A DNA stretch of 21,615 bases, taken from assembly GCA_035719045.1 (NCBI GenBank), contig DASTGO010000449.1, forward strand, positions 1 to 21,615. Direction: 5' to 3'. The position numbers and the translations under genes are program-made. Origin of the DNA: DASTGO01 sp035719045 (GTDB taxonomy: Bacteria; Actinomycetota; Actinomycetes; Actinomycetales; Kineosporiaceae). Positions within the stretch are counted from its first letter, which is position 1. Every line of letters begins with the position of its first letter. The notes below the pieces were generated by a model, which saw only the letters and a program-made list of their open reading frames with translations, searched no databases and was not told the origin of the DNA. Below, one piece after another: positions 1 through 7,119 of this stretch.

Positions 1-44
1 CGGATGGTCCGCGACTGCGCCTGGATTCGAGAATCGTTGCAGCG

Positions 45-61
45 CAGACGGAACACGTCTG
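45..61. promoter_or_regulatory. inverted repeat upstream of the cytochrome c module
   Basis: The sequence shows CAGACG (45-50), a 5-base spacer and CGTCTG (56-61), a perfect 6-bp inverted repeat ending 27 bases before the likely first start codon. It could be an operator or a leader stem. I see no convincing -10/-35 pair beside it. The rest of 1-88 holds no gene I can support. Confidence 0.25.
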
Positions 62-88
62 TGACACAGGCCGACAACGGGAGTGGTC

Positions 89-1150
89 ATGGGCCGTCGG
101 TACGCACCAGCGGGACGCGCTGCGTCCCTGGAGGAGCCGGATCCGGGTGACGGAGCCGCCGGGCGGGAGGAACTGGTCGCCTTCCTGAAGTCCGCGCCGC
201 CCGCCCTGCAGGACTGGGCCGAGTCCGAGCTCGCCGCCATCGACGGTGCCGACGGGCAACCGGCCCGGACGATCGACCTGCGGGGCAGCGACCGCGCCGA
301 GGAGGTCGTCGATCTCGACGCGGCGGCCGGCGGGTCCGGTGCAGAGGCCGACGAGTCCGACGAGCGCGATGACGCTGACGCAGCCTTCGACGACGAACTG
401 GACGAGGATGAGGACAGCGGCGCCGTGCCGCGGACCAGCACGCCGAGGCGCAACGGCGGCCTGGGCCGGTTGGCCGGGAGGTGGCTGCGGTCCCGGACGG
501 TGGTGACCATCGCCGGCCTGGCGGTGGTCGGTGCCGTGGTCGTCGGCGTGTACCAGGCGGGCAGGAGCAGCGCGGTGCCGGGCATCGCGGGCAAGGCCGA
601 CACCTCCTCGGTGAGCGCCTCGGCCCCTGCGCTGGACCAGGCGAAGGTCGCGGCGCTGATGACCAAGATCCAGGCGGACCCGAAGGACACGGCCTCGCTG
701 GCGGCACTGGGCGACCTGTACTTCCAGTCCGGGGACTACAAGACGGCGGCCGGGTGGGAGCAGAAGGTGCTCGCGCTCGACCCGAAGAACGCCAAGGCGC
801 TGGTGGCGCTGGGGGCCTGCGAGTTCAACCAGGGCAACAACGACAACGCCGAGAAGGACTGGCTGCAGGCCGTCGCCGTGGACCCCAAGCAGGCCGAGGC
901 CCACTACGGCCTCGGTTTCGTGTACCTGAGCAAGAACCCGCCGGACAAGGCGAAGGCGAACGCGGAGTGGCAGAAGGTCATCGACATCGACCCGACCTCG
1001 GCGATGGCCAAGACCGTCTCGACCCACATGCAGCAGGCGGCGCCCTCGGCGGCCCCGAGCGTCTCGCCCAGCGGCTCCGTCTCACCGAGCGGCTCCGCCT
1101 CGCCCGGTGGACCGGCGTCCCCCAGCGCCTCCGCGAGCACCGGGAAGTGA
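89..1150 (+). CDS. membrane-anchored TPR protein (CcmI/CycH-like accessory factor for cytochrome c maturation)
   Basis: This 353-residue protein has three parts. A charged cytoplasmic N-terminus (residues 1-135) carries a strongly acidic block around 85-110. One membrane segment follows at about 137-156. The outer part holds about three TPR repeats (roughly 200-305; typical helix pairs such as LAALGDLYFQSGDYKTA and AHYGLGFVYLSK) and ends in a Ser/Pro/Gly-rich tail from 315. The start is set at ATG 89 because GGGAG lies 5 bases upstream; an in-frame GTG at 83 overlaps that motif. TPR proteins of this layout hold apocytochromes or assembly partners in CcmI/NrfG-type systems. The stop lies 4 bases before the ccdA start, so the genes are probably co-transcribed. 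The apocytochrome-chaperone role is inferred from the neighbours; the TPR fold itself is clear. Confidence 0.8.
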   Translation: MGRRYAPAGRAASLEEPDPGDGAAGREELVAFLKSAPPALQDWAESELAAIDGADGQPARTIDLRGSDRAEEVVDLDAAAGGSGAEADESDERDDADAAFDDELDEDEDSGAVPRTSTPRRNGGLGRLAGRWLRSRTVVTIAGLAVVGAVVVGVYQAGRSSAVPGIAGKADTSSVSASAPALDQAKVAALMTKIQADPKDTASLAALGDLYFQSGDYKTAAGWEQKVLALDPKNAKALVALGACEFNQGNNDNAEKDWLQAVAVDPKQAEAHYGLGFVYLSKNPPDKAKANAEWQKVIDIDPTSAMAKTVSTHMQQAAPSAAPSVSPSGSVSPSGSASPGGPASPSASASTGK

Positions 1151-1154
1151 CGAC

Positions 1155-1946
1155 ATGGGCGGGATCGGGATCCTCGTGGCGCTGGCCGCCGGTGTGGTCT
1201 CCTTCGCCTCGCCGTGCTGCCTGCCCATGGTTCCCGTCTACGTGAGCTACCTGCTCGGCACGACGGGGGAGGGGGCGGTCCCGGTCGACGGGACGGCCCC
1301 GGCCGCAGGCGGGACGGCCACCGAGCTCGCGACCCGCCGGGCGGCGCGCGCGGTGGCCCTGCGGCATGCGCTGGTCTTCGTCGCCGGGTTCACCACGGTG
1401 TTCGTCGCACTGTGGGCCTCGGTGGGAGCGATCGGTTACGTGCTGCGGGACTACGTCGGCGCGCTGCGGGTGACCGGCGGGATCGTCCTCATCCTGTTCG
1501 GCCTGCACACGGCCGGGCTGGTGGAGATCTCGGCGCTGTACCGGCAGGTCCAGCTCCCGGTCCGGCGGCTGATGGGCGGCACTCCCGCCCAGATCGCCAC
1601 CGACCGGCCGAGGTACGGCCGCAGCCTGCTGCTCGGGGTGGTCTTCGCGGCGGGCTGGACCCCCTGCGTCGGCCCGATCCTCGGCGGGATCATCGGTCTC
1701 GCCTCGGTGAGCAGCAGCGTCGCCGCCGGGACGGTCCTGCTGATCTGCTACGCGATCGGTCTCGGCATCCCGTTCGTGCTCGTCGCCCTCGGCGTCAACG
1801 AGGTGAGCCGGCGGCTGCGCTGGCTGACCCGCCACCACGTCGGCGTCGGGCTGGTCACCGGTGCGGCCCTGATGATCACCGGGTTCCTCATGATCACCAA
1901 TCTGTTCGCCAAGCTGTCCGGCGCCCTGCCGGCCGTCGGCCTCTAG
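1155..1946 (+). CDS. ccdA: CcdA-family thiol-disulfide electron carrier for cytochrome c biogenesis
   Basis: This 263-residue polytopic protein belongs to the CcdA/DsbD-beta family, which passes electrons from cytoplasmic thioredoxin across the membrane so that CXXCH cysteines stay reduced. The two diagnostic cysteine motifs are present: SPCCLPMVPVY (C21, with an extra C22) in the first membrane helix and GWTPCVGP (C171). About six hydrophobic helices are visible. A polar insert (about residues 36-65) lengthens the loop after helix 1. ATG 1155 is chosen because it is preceded by GGGAAG at the end of the TPR gene and starts directly on the family N-terminus; the frame is open further upstream but reads non-family sequence there. 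The likely outer partner is the TlpA-like protein at 4613. The family call is firm. Confidence 0.93.
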   Translation: MGGIGILVALAAGVVSFASPCCLPMVPVYVSYLLGTTGEGAVPVDGTAPAAGGTATELATRRAARAVALRHALVFVAGFTTVFVALWASVGAIGYVLRDYVGALRVTGGIVLILFGLHTAGLVEISALYRQVQLPVRRLMGGTPAQIATDRPRYGRSLLLGVVFAAGWTPCVGPILGGIIGLASVSSSVAAGTVLLICYAIGLGIPFVLVALGVNEVSRRLRWLTRHHVGVGLVTGAALMITGFLMITNLFAKLSGALPAVGL

Positions 1947-1957
1947 GGAGGCCCGCC

Positions 1958-3544
1958 ATGAGCCAGACCGTCCGCCCCTCCCCGGCATCCCGCAAGCCTG
2001 CCGGGGGCAAGGGGACCACCTCAGCCGGCCGCGGTAACCCCTCCGCTCGCGATGGGCGCACCCCGACCCCGAAGAAGCCCGCGTCCCGGCCCGAACCCGC
2101 CGCCGAGGAGGCGCCGGTCGGGTTCGGTGACGCCCTGGACTGGCTGTGGAAGTTCTTCATCTCCCGCCGGACCGGGCTGGTCCTCATCCTCGTGCTCGGC
2201 CTGATGTCGCTGGCCGGAACCCTGCTGGAACAGGCACCCGGCGAGTTGCGCAATGATCCGCAGGCCTACGCCGGCTGGCTGGACTCGGTGAAGCCGAAGT
2301 ACGGCGGCTGGACCTGGCTGCTGGACAAGGCAGGCCTGTTCGGCACCTTCTCGTCGTGGTGGTTCAAGGGAACCCTGGTGCTGCTGACCACCAGCATCGT
2401 GGCCTGCTCCCTGCACCGGATCCCGCAGATCATGCGTCGGACCGGCCACCCGAAGGCGCAGCCGCCGGACGCGTTCTTCGACCGGTCCGGTCTGCGCGCG
2501 GTGATCCCGGTGGGTCCGGACCCCGAGGAGGCGCTTGCTCTCGCGGCGAAGACGTTGCGCGGCAAGCACTTCCGGGCCGTGGTCCACGAGGGCGGCGCTG
2601 CGGGCCGGGTGAGCGGGACGGCCCTGTACGCCGACCGGTTCCGCTGGGCCCCGTACGGGTCGATCGCCGCGCACCTCGGCTTCGTCGTCGTCCTGCTCGG
2701 TGCATTCCTCAGCGCCAGCACGGGTTTCAAGGACACCCAGTTCGTCGCACCGGTCGGCTACAAGGTCGAGGTGGGGCACGGCACCGGGCTGCAGCTGCAG
2801 GCACTGGCCTTCAACGACGCCTACTACGACAACGGAGCCCCGAAGGACTACGCCAGCGACCTGGTGCTGTACGACCACGGAAAGCAGGTCGCCCGGCAGA
2901 CGGTGCGGGTCAACCAGCCGCTCAGCTACGGCGGGGTCAGCTTCTACCAGTCCTTCTTCGGCACTGCCGCGGGGATCAAGGTGACCGACGCGCAGCAGAA
3001 CGTCGTCTCCGACACGGCGGTACCGCTGCAGTGGCAGTCCGACGACGGCAAGCACAGCATCGGGCAGCTCGTGATGGCCGCCCAGAAGACCCAGGTGTAC
3101 GTGGTCCTGCCGGCCTCCGGCCAGGTGGACCCGAACATCCAGGCGGGACAGGTGCAGCTGGAGGTCTACGCCAACGGGTCCAGCACCCCGACCGCCACCC
3201 AGGTCATCTCGCAGGGCAAGCCCACCACGATCGCGGGCCTGACCTACACCTTCCAGCGGGAACGCCAGTTCACCGGGTTGATCGTGGCCCGCGACCCCGG
3301 GGTGTGGCTGGTGTGGGCGGGCTCGGCCTTCCTGGTGACCGGGATCTTCCTGGTCTTCTTCTTCCCCTACCGGCGGCTCTGGGTGCTCGCCCGGCGCGGA
3401 CCGGAGGGTGAGACCACCCTGCACCTGGCCGCGCAACTGAAGCGGGACACCGCGTTCGAGCCGCAGTTCCGCGAGCTGGTGGCCGACCTCGAACGGGCGG
3501 CCGCCACCTCCACCGACACCGCCCCGACGTCCCCGAGGAAGTAG
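1958..3544 (+). CDS. resB: ResB-family cytochrome c synthase subunit (System II)
   Basis: A 528-residue protein of the ResB/Ccs1 family, which works with CcsA/ResC to export heme and attach it to apocytochrome c on the outer face. Membrane segments are near residues 70-90, 133-152 and 232-253 (with the helix histidine of AHLGFVVVLLG, H239), and near 470-490. A large extracytoplasmic domain lies between the last two. A sequence tract typical of the family is LSYGGVSFYQSFFG. The first 55 residues are an unusual basic, Pro/Ala-rich extension. ATG 1958 has an excellent AGGGAGG six bases upstream and follows the ccdA stop by 11 bases. The next gene starts 9 bases after its stop, as expected for a synthase operon. 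Confidence 0.93.
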   Translation: MSQTVRPSPASRKPAGGKGTTSAGRGNPSARDGRTPTPKKPASRPEPAAEEAPVGFGDALDWLWKFFISRRTGLVLILVLGLMSLAGTLLEQAPGELRNDPQAYAGWLDSVKPKYGGWTWLLDKAGLFGTFSSWWFKGTLVLLTTSIVACSLHRIPQIMRRTGHPKAQPPDAFFDRSGLRAVIPVGPDPEEALALAAKTLRGKHFRAVVHEGGAAGRVSGTALYADRFRWAPYGSIAAHLGFVVVLLGAFLSASTGFKDTQFVAPVGYKVEVGHGTGLQLQALAFNDAYYDNGAPKDYASDLVLYDHGKQVARQTVRVNQPLSYGGVSFYQSFFGTAAGIKVTDAQQNVVSDTAVPLQWQSDDGKHSIGQLVMAAQKTQVYVVLPASGQVDPNIQAGQVQLEVYANGSSTPTATQVISQGKPTTIAGLTYTFQRERQFTGLIVARDPGVWLVWAGSAFLVTGIFLVFFFPYRRLWVLARRGPEGETTLHLAAQLKRDTAFEPQFRELVADLERAAATSTDTAPTSPRK

Positions 3545-3553
3545 GGCCGAACC

Positions 3554-4459
3554 ATGCTCAACTGGTCGCAGTACTGCGTCGAGGCCGCCACCATCCTGCT
3601 GGCCCTCGCCCTGATGAGTTCCATCTTCGTCCTGGCGGTGAACCGGGGCGCGACCCGCACCCCGGAGCTGGTGGCTGCGGGCGGGGGAGGCGGCAGCGTC
3701 GCCCTCGCCGAACGGCCCCAGGAGGTGGCTCCGGCCCGCGGCGGTCTCGCCGTCTACGGCAGTTGGCTGACCCGGCTCGCCCTGGCCTTCCTGACCACCG
3801 CCCTGGTGCTGCGGGGGATCGTGACCGGGCACGGCCCGTTCGCCAACCAGTACGAGTTCGCGGTCGCCTTCGGCTGGGGCATCGTGGCCGCGTTCGCCTT
3901 CTTCGAGTACCGGTACCGGGTGCGTGCCCTCGGCCTGCTGGTGCTGCCGGTCGCGGGGGGCCTGCTGCTCTACGCGATGACGGTGGGCGCGAAGGCCGAT
4001 CCGCTGGTCCCCGCCCTGCAGAACAACCTGCTGCTGACGGTCCACGTGGCGCTGGCGATCATCGCCTACGGTGCCTTCTCCGTCGCCTGCGCCGCAGGCG
4101 CGCTGTACCTGATCTCCCCGCCCGAGGGCCGCCGCTGGCTGCCGAAGCCGGAGAAGCTGGACGAGATCGCCTACCGGGCGGTCGTGATCGCGTTCCCGTT
4201 GATGACGCTGGTGATCATCCTCGGGGCGGTGTGGGCGCAGATCGCCTGGGGCACCTACTGGAGCTGGGACCCCAAGGAGACCGCGTCGCTGTTCACCTGG
4301 CTGATCTACGGTGCCTACCTGCATGCACGGGTGGTCCGGGGCTGGCGCGGGCGGCGGGCGAACTGGCTCCTCATGCTCGGCTTCGCGGCGGTGCTGTTCA
4401 CCTTCTTCGGCAACCTCTTCTTCGGCGGCCTGCACAGCTACTCCGGGGTCGCGAAGTGA
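3554..4459 (+). CDS. ccsB: CcsA/ResC (CcsB)-type heme handling protein, cytochrome c synthase subunit
   Basis: A 301-residue polytopic protein of the heme handling protein family. The tryptophan-rich heme-binding motif is intact (WGTYWSWDPKE, residues 232-242). Candidate axial histidines are visible in LLTVHVALAI (H164), GHGPFANQYE (H93) and GLHSYSG (H294). ResB plus CcsA is the minimal System II synthase, moving heme outward and ligating it to CXXCH. About eight hydrophobic stretches are present. It lies 9 bases after resB and is followed by a strong hairpin, so the first four genes may form one transcription unit with partial read-through into the redoxin and cytochrome genes. Actinobacterial homologues are called CcsB, CcsA or ResC; the family is clear and only the name varies. 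Confidence 0.93.
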   Translation: MLNWSQYCVEAATILLALALMSSIFVLAVNRGATRTPELVAAGGGGGSVALAERPQEVAPARGGLAVYGSWLTRLALAFLTTALVLRGIVTGHGPFANQYEFAVAFGWGIVAAFAFFEYRYRVRALGLLVLPVAGGLLLYAMTVGAKADPLVPALQNNLLLTVHVALAIIAYGAFSVACAAGALYLISPPEGRRWLPKPEKLDEIAYRAVVIAFPLMTLVIILGAVWAQIAWGTYWSWDPKETASLFTWLIYGAYLHARVVRGWRGRRANWLLMLGFAAVLFTFFGNLFFGGLHSYSGVAK

Positions 4460-4462
4460 TCG

Positions 4463-4498
4463 GCGGGGCCCGGCCACACCCTGGCGGCCGGGCCCCGC
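4463..4498 (+). terminator. 13-bp GC hairpin after ccsB (terminator or processing site)
   Basis: Perfect inverted repeat GCGGGGCCCGGCC (4463-4475) and GGCCGGGCCCCGC (4486-4498) with a 10-base loop, starting 4 bases after the ccsB stop. No T-run follows, as is common for actinobacterial hairpins. It separates the maturation genes from the redoxin/cytochrome genes and may set different expression levels. Confidence 0.65.
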
Positions 4499-4612
4499 AC
4501 CCCAGCAGTGACCAGATCCGGGGCGGCATCACCGGTGGCGCGGCGGCACCGGCCGGTACGTGAGGGACCGCACGGCGCGAGAGGTGCGGGGCGAGGAGTG
4601 GGTGAGAGCGAG

Positions 4613-5239
4613 ATGGCACAGGTGACAGCGGATCCGGTCCTGGCGCGCTGGCTGCGACGGACCCGGGAGAGCCGGTTGGGGACCGTCGTCGTGCTCGTCG
4701 TCACCGGCCTGGTGGTGCTGGCCGGTTCCTATGCGCTGAACAGGCCGGCCGCGGGCGCAGGCTCCGGCTCGGCGAACGGGGTCACCGCGGTCACCCTGAC
4801 CGGGGCGGCCGCCGCGGATCCGGTGATCGGCAAGCCGGCCCCGGACTTCAAGGCGACCACCACCGACGGCACGCCGATCTCGCTGGAGTCGCTGCGCGGC
4901 CGCCCGGTGTGGCTGACCTTCGGGGCCAGTTGGTGCGCGGCCTGCCGTGCCGAGGCTCCGGACATCGAGGGGGCCTATGAGCGGGCCAAGGCGTCCGGTG
5001 CCGTGGTGGTCGAGGTGTTCCTCAACGAGGACGCCGCCGGTGTCCGCGACTACGGCAACCGGATCGGGTTGACCTACCCGAAGATCCCCGACCCCGACAC
5101 CGCGATCGCCTCGGAGTACCGGGTCCTGGGCATCCCCGCGCACTTCTTCATCGACTCCACGGGGGTGCTGCGGTCGGCGAAGGCCGGCAGTCTCACTCCC
5201 GACGCCATGGATGCCGCGCTGGCAAAGGTCTCGCGATGA
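4613..5239 (+). CDS. membrane-anchored TlpA/ResA-like thioredoxin
   Basis: A 208-residue protein with an N-terminal signal anchor (about residues 23-42) and a redoxin/TlpA fold. The active site is SWCAAC (C108, C111) and the cis-proline loop is GIPAHFF (P175). ResA/CcsX proteins of this kind reduce the disulfide of apocytochrome CXXCH sites using electrons from CcdA. ATG 4613 is chosen because it gives a compact anchor and has GAGAG a few bases upstream; in-frame GTGs at 4508 and 4598 would add a non-conserved stretch. It overlaps the multiheme cytochrome start by 4 bases (ATGA), giving strong coupling to the protein it probably reduces. The family is secure and the substrate is inferred. Confidence 0.9.
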   Translation: MAQVTADPVLARWLRRTRESRLGTVVVLVVTGLVVLAGSYALNRPAAGAGSGSANGVTAVTLTGAAAADPVIGKPAPDFKATTTDGTPISLESLRGRPVWLTFGASWCAACRAEAPDIEGAYERAKASGAVVVEVFLNEDAAGVRDYGNRIGLTYPKIPDPDTAIASEYRVLGIPAHFFIDSTGVLRSAKAGSLTPDAMDAALAKVSR

Positions 5240-7119
5240 ACCTGCCCATCGATCCTGCCGAACCCGCCGCGGTCCCCGCGGAGGGCGGCGCTCCCGACCC
5301 CATCGCGGAACCAGTTGCTGCGCAACCGGTTCCGGGTGGCGAACCCGGTGAGGGGGCGGCGTCGGACACTCCCGCCGGTGCCGCCCCCGACCCGGCCGGC
5401 TCCGCAGACCCGGTGGAGGAGGCGGCGGTCGGGACAGCCGATCCGGGTGACGCAGCGGAAACGACTGCCGCGGAAACGGCTACGGCGGAAGCGGCTGCCG
5501 CGGAAGCGGCTACGGCGGCAACGATCGTCGCGAAGCCGGCGCCGGCCCGGCGTCGTGGTCCGGTCCACCGGGCCCTGCACGGGGTGTTCGGAGTGCTGCG
5601 CCGGATACCGCATCCGCCACTGCGTAGCCGGCGTGGACTGATCCTGCTGTTCTTCCTCATCGCCGGCTTCGGTTCGGCGGCGACGCTCGGTGGCGTCATG
5701 ATGATCCACTACACCGAGACCTCGAGCTTCTGCGGCCGTTGCCACACGATGGGCCCGGAACTGAAGGCCTACCAGATGTCCGCGCACCGCGACGTCGCCT
5801 GCGCCGAGTGCCATGTGGCCCCCGGTGTGAGCGGTTTCGTGCAGGCGAAGATCAACGGCACCAAGCAGTTGTTCCAGGTGGCCACGGGCACGTATCCGGA
5901 GCCGATCCCGCCGCCGGACCACTCCTCGCTGCCTCCGGTCTCGCAGACCTGCCTGCGCTGCCACTCCCTGGACCGGATCAGCGCCAACGGCGGGCCGATC
6001 AAGCTCGTGCTGCGGCCGACGTACCAGTCCGACGAGAAGAACACCCGGGAACTGGTCGCGGTGGTGCTGCGGCCGACGGGCCTGGGCGGCAGCACCGGGA
6101 CCACCACCGGGGTGCACTGGCACGTCCAGGAGAAGGTCACCTACGCCACCGCCCATCCAGAGGGTGCGCAGAAGATCGACCTCGTCGAGGTGACCCGGCC
6201 CGATGGCAAGGTGGAGCAGTACGTCTCCGCGGCCAAGATCAACGGTTCTGCGGACGTGACACGGGATGTGGCGAACCTGAAGGCCACCCAGACCACCCGC
6301 ACGATGGACTGCCTGGACTGCCACAACCGGGTCGGGCATGCCGTCCCCAGCATCGGCCAGGCCCTGGACAGTTCGATCGCCTCCGGCAAGATCAGTGCCG
6401 CGCTGCCGTTCATCAAGCTGCAGGGCAGCAATCTGTTGGGCGGCAACTACGACAGCCTGGCCGCGGCCGACACGGCGATCGCCGGGCTGAAGGACACCTA
6501 CCGGCAGAAGTACCCCCTGGTGGCCACCTCGCAGTCGGCCGAGGTGGGGCGGGCGGTGACCGAACTGCAGCGGCTGTACCGGGAACTGGCCAGCCCCGAC
6601 ATGAAGGTCCAGGCCCAGACCTATCCGGACAACCTCGGCCACTCCAGTTCGCCGGGCTGCTTCCGCTGCCACGACGGGACTCACATGCAGGTGGTGAACG
6701 GCAAGCCGACCGGCAAGACCATCCCGTCGACCTGCTCGACGTGTCACACCTTCCCCCAGGTCGGTGGGCAGGTCTCGGGGATCCTCATCGGTGCCGCACC
6801 GGTCACGCACGACGACCGGCTGTACGTGTTCAACCACAAGAACCTGGTCAACACCTCCGACCCCAGCGGAACCTCCTGCGGGCAGTGCCATCAGCGGGCC
6901 TACTGCGAGAACTGCCACAGCACGGGGGCGGTGAAGGTGACCCATGACCAGATGCTCTACAACCACGCGGCGTCGATCCGTAAGTCCGGCGGCCAGGCCT
7001 GCGCCTACTGCCATCAGCCGGTGTACTGCACCGGTTGCCACGGAAAGGAGCCCGTCCTGCAGACCGTCGCGTCGGATCCGGCTGATCGTCCGGATGTGAA
7101 CAAGGTGGCCGCGCCATGA
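5236..7119 (+). CDS. membrane-anchored ten-heme cytochrome c with NapC/NirT-like N-terminal part
   Basis: A 627-residue protein with ten CXXCH sites: residues 166-170 (CGRCH), 189-193, 239-243, 359-363, 475-479, 500-504, 548-552, 557-561, 589-593 and 598-602. One membrane helix (about 134-158) sits just before heme 1, and the first hemes follow the NapC/NirT/NrfH pattern (SSFCGRCHTMGPEL, then CAECH), where the family takes electrons from menaquinol. Between hemes 3 and 4 lies a roughly 115-residue domain with GVHWHV, followed by RTMDCLDCHNR. The last four hemes form two close pairs. The N-terminal 110 residues are an Ala/Pro/Glu-rich tail, probably cytoplasmic and disordered. The start overlaps the redoxin stop by 4 bases. 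It is likely a quinol-linked electron conduit on the outer face; the final acceptor is unknown, and no terminal reductase is nearby. Confidence 0.9.
   Translation: MNLPIDPAEPAAVPAEGGAPDPIAEPVAAQPVPGGEPGEGAASDTPAGAAPDPAGSADPVEEAAVGTADPGDAAETTAAETATAEAAAAEAATAATIVAKPAPARRRGPVHRALHGVFGVLRRIPHPPLRSRRGLILLFFLIAGFGSAATLGGVMMIHYTETSSFCGRCHTMGPELKAYQMSAHRDVACAECHVAPGVSGFVQAKINGTKQLFQVATGTYPEPIPPPDHSSLPPVSQTCLRCHSLDRISANGGPIKLVLRPTYQSDEKNTRELVAVVLRPTGLGGSTGTTTGVHWHVQEKVTYATAHPEGAQKIDLVEVTRPDGKVEQYVSAAKINGSADVTRDVANLKATQTTRTMDCLDCHNRVGHAVPSIGQALDSSIASGKISAALPFIKLQGSNLLGGNYDSLAAADTAIAGLKDTYRQKYPLVATSQSAEVGRAVTELQRLYRELASPDMKVQAQTYPDNLGHSSSPGCFRCHDGTHMQVVNGKPTGKTIPSTCSTCHTFPQVGGQVSGILIGAAPVTHDDRLYVFNHKNLVNTSDPSGTSCGQCHQRAYCENCHSTGAVKVTHDQMLYNHAASIRKSGGQACAYCHQPVYCTGCHGKEPVLQTVASDPADRPDVNKVAAP
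5455..5514 (+). repeat. four 15-bp tandem units inside the ten-heme cytochrome gene
   Basis: Units start at 5455, 5470, 5485 and 5500, each of the form GCGGAARCGRCTRCS. They encode the AETAT/AEAAA-type stretch (residues about 74-93) of the cytoplasmic tail. Alternate units match best, suggesting a 30-bp second duplication. Unit length is a multiple of three, so copy changes keep the frame. Confidence 0.8.

Noticed and set aside
1..88. 3' end of an upstream coding gene
   Set aside because: Two frames pass through the short stretch without a stop, but no conserved sequence or codon pattern is recognisable, so no partial gene is called.
1214..1957. Long N-terminal extension of ResB in the open frame overlapping ccdA
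   Set aside because: The stretch is an out-of-frame reading of ccdA, Arg/Gly-rich, and ATG 1958 has a near-ideal AGGGAGG ribosome site.
2021..4477. 818-codon open frame on the minus strand opposite resB and ccsB
   Set aside because: It mirrors two well-supported genes, has no recognisable domain, and its composition (Arg/Gly/Pro/His/Gln-rich) is that of an antisense frame in GC-rich DNA.
5236..7119. Pentaheme nitrite reductase NrfA
   Set aside because: The CXXCK active-site heme motif of most NrfA proteins is absent, all ten sites are CXXCH, and the N-terminal anchor fits the quinol-dehydrogenase side.
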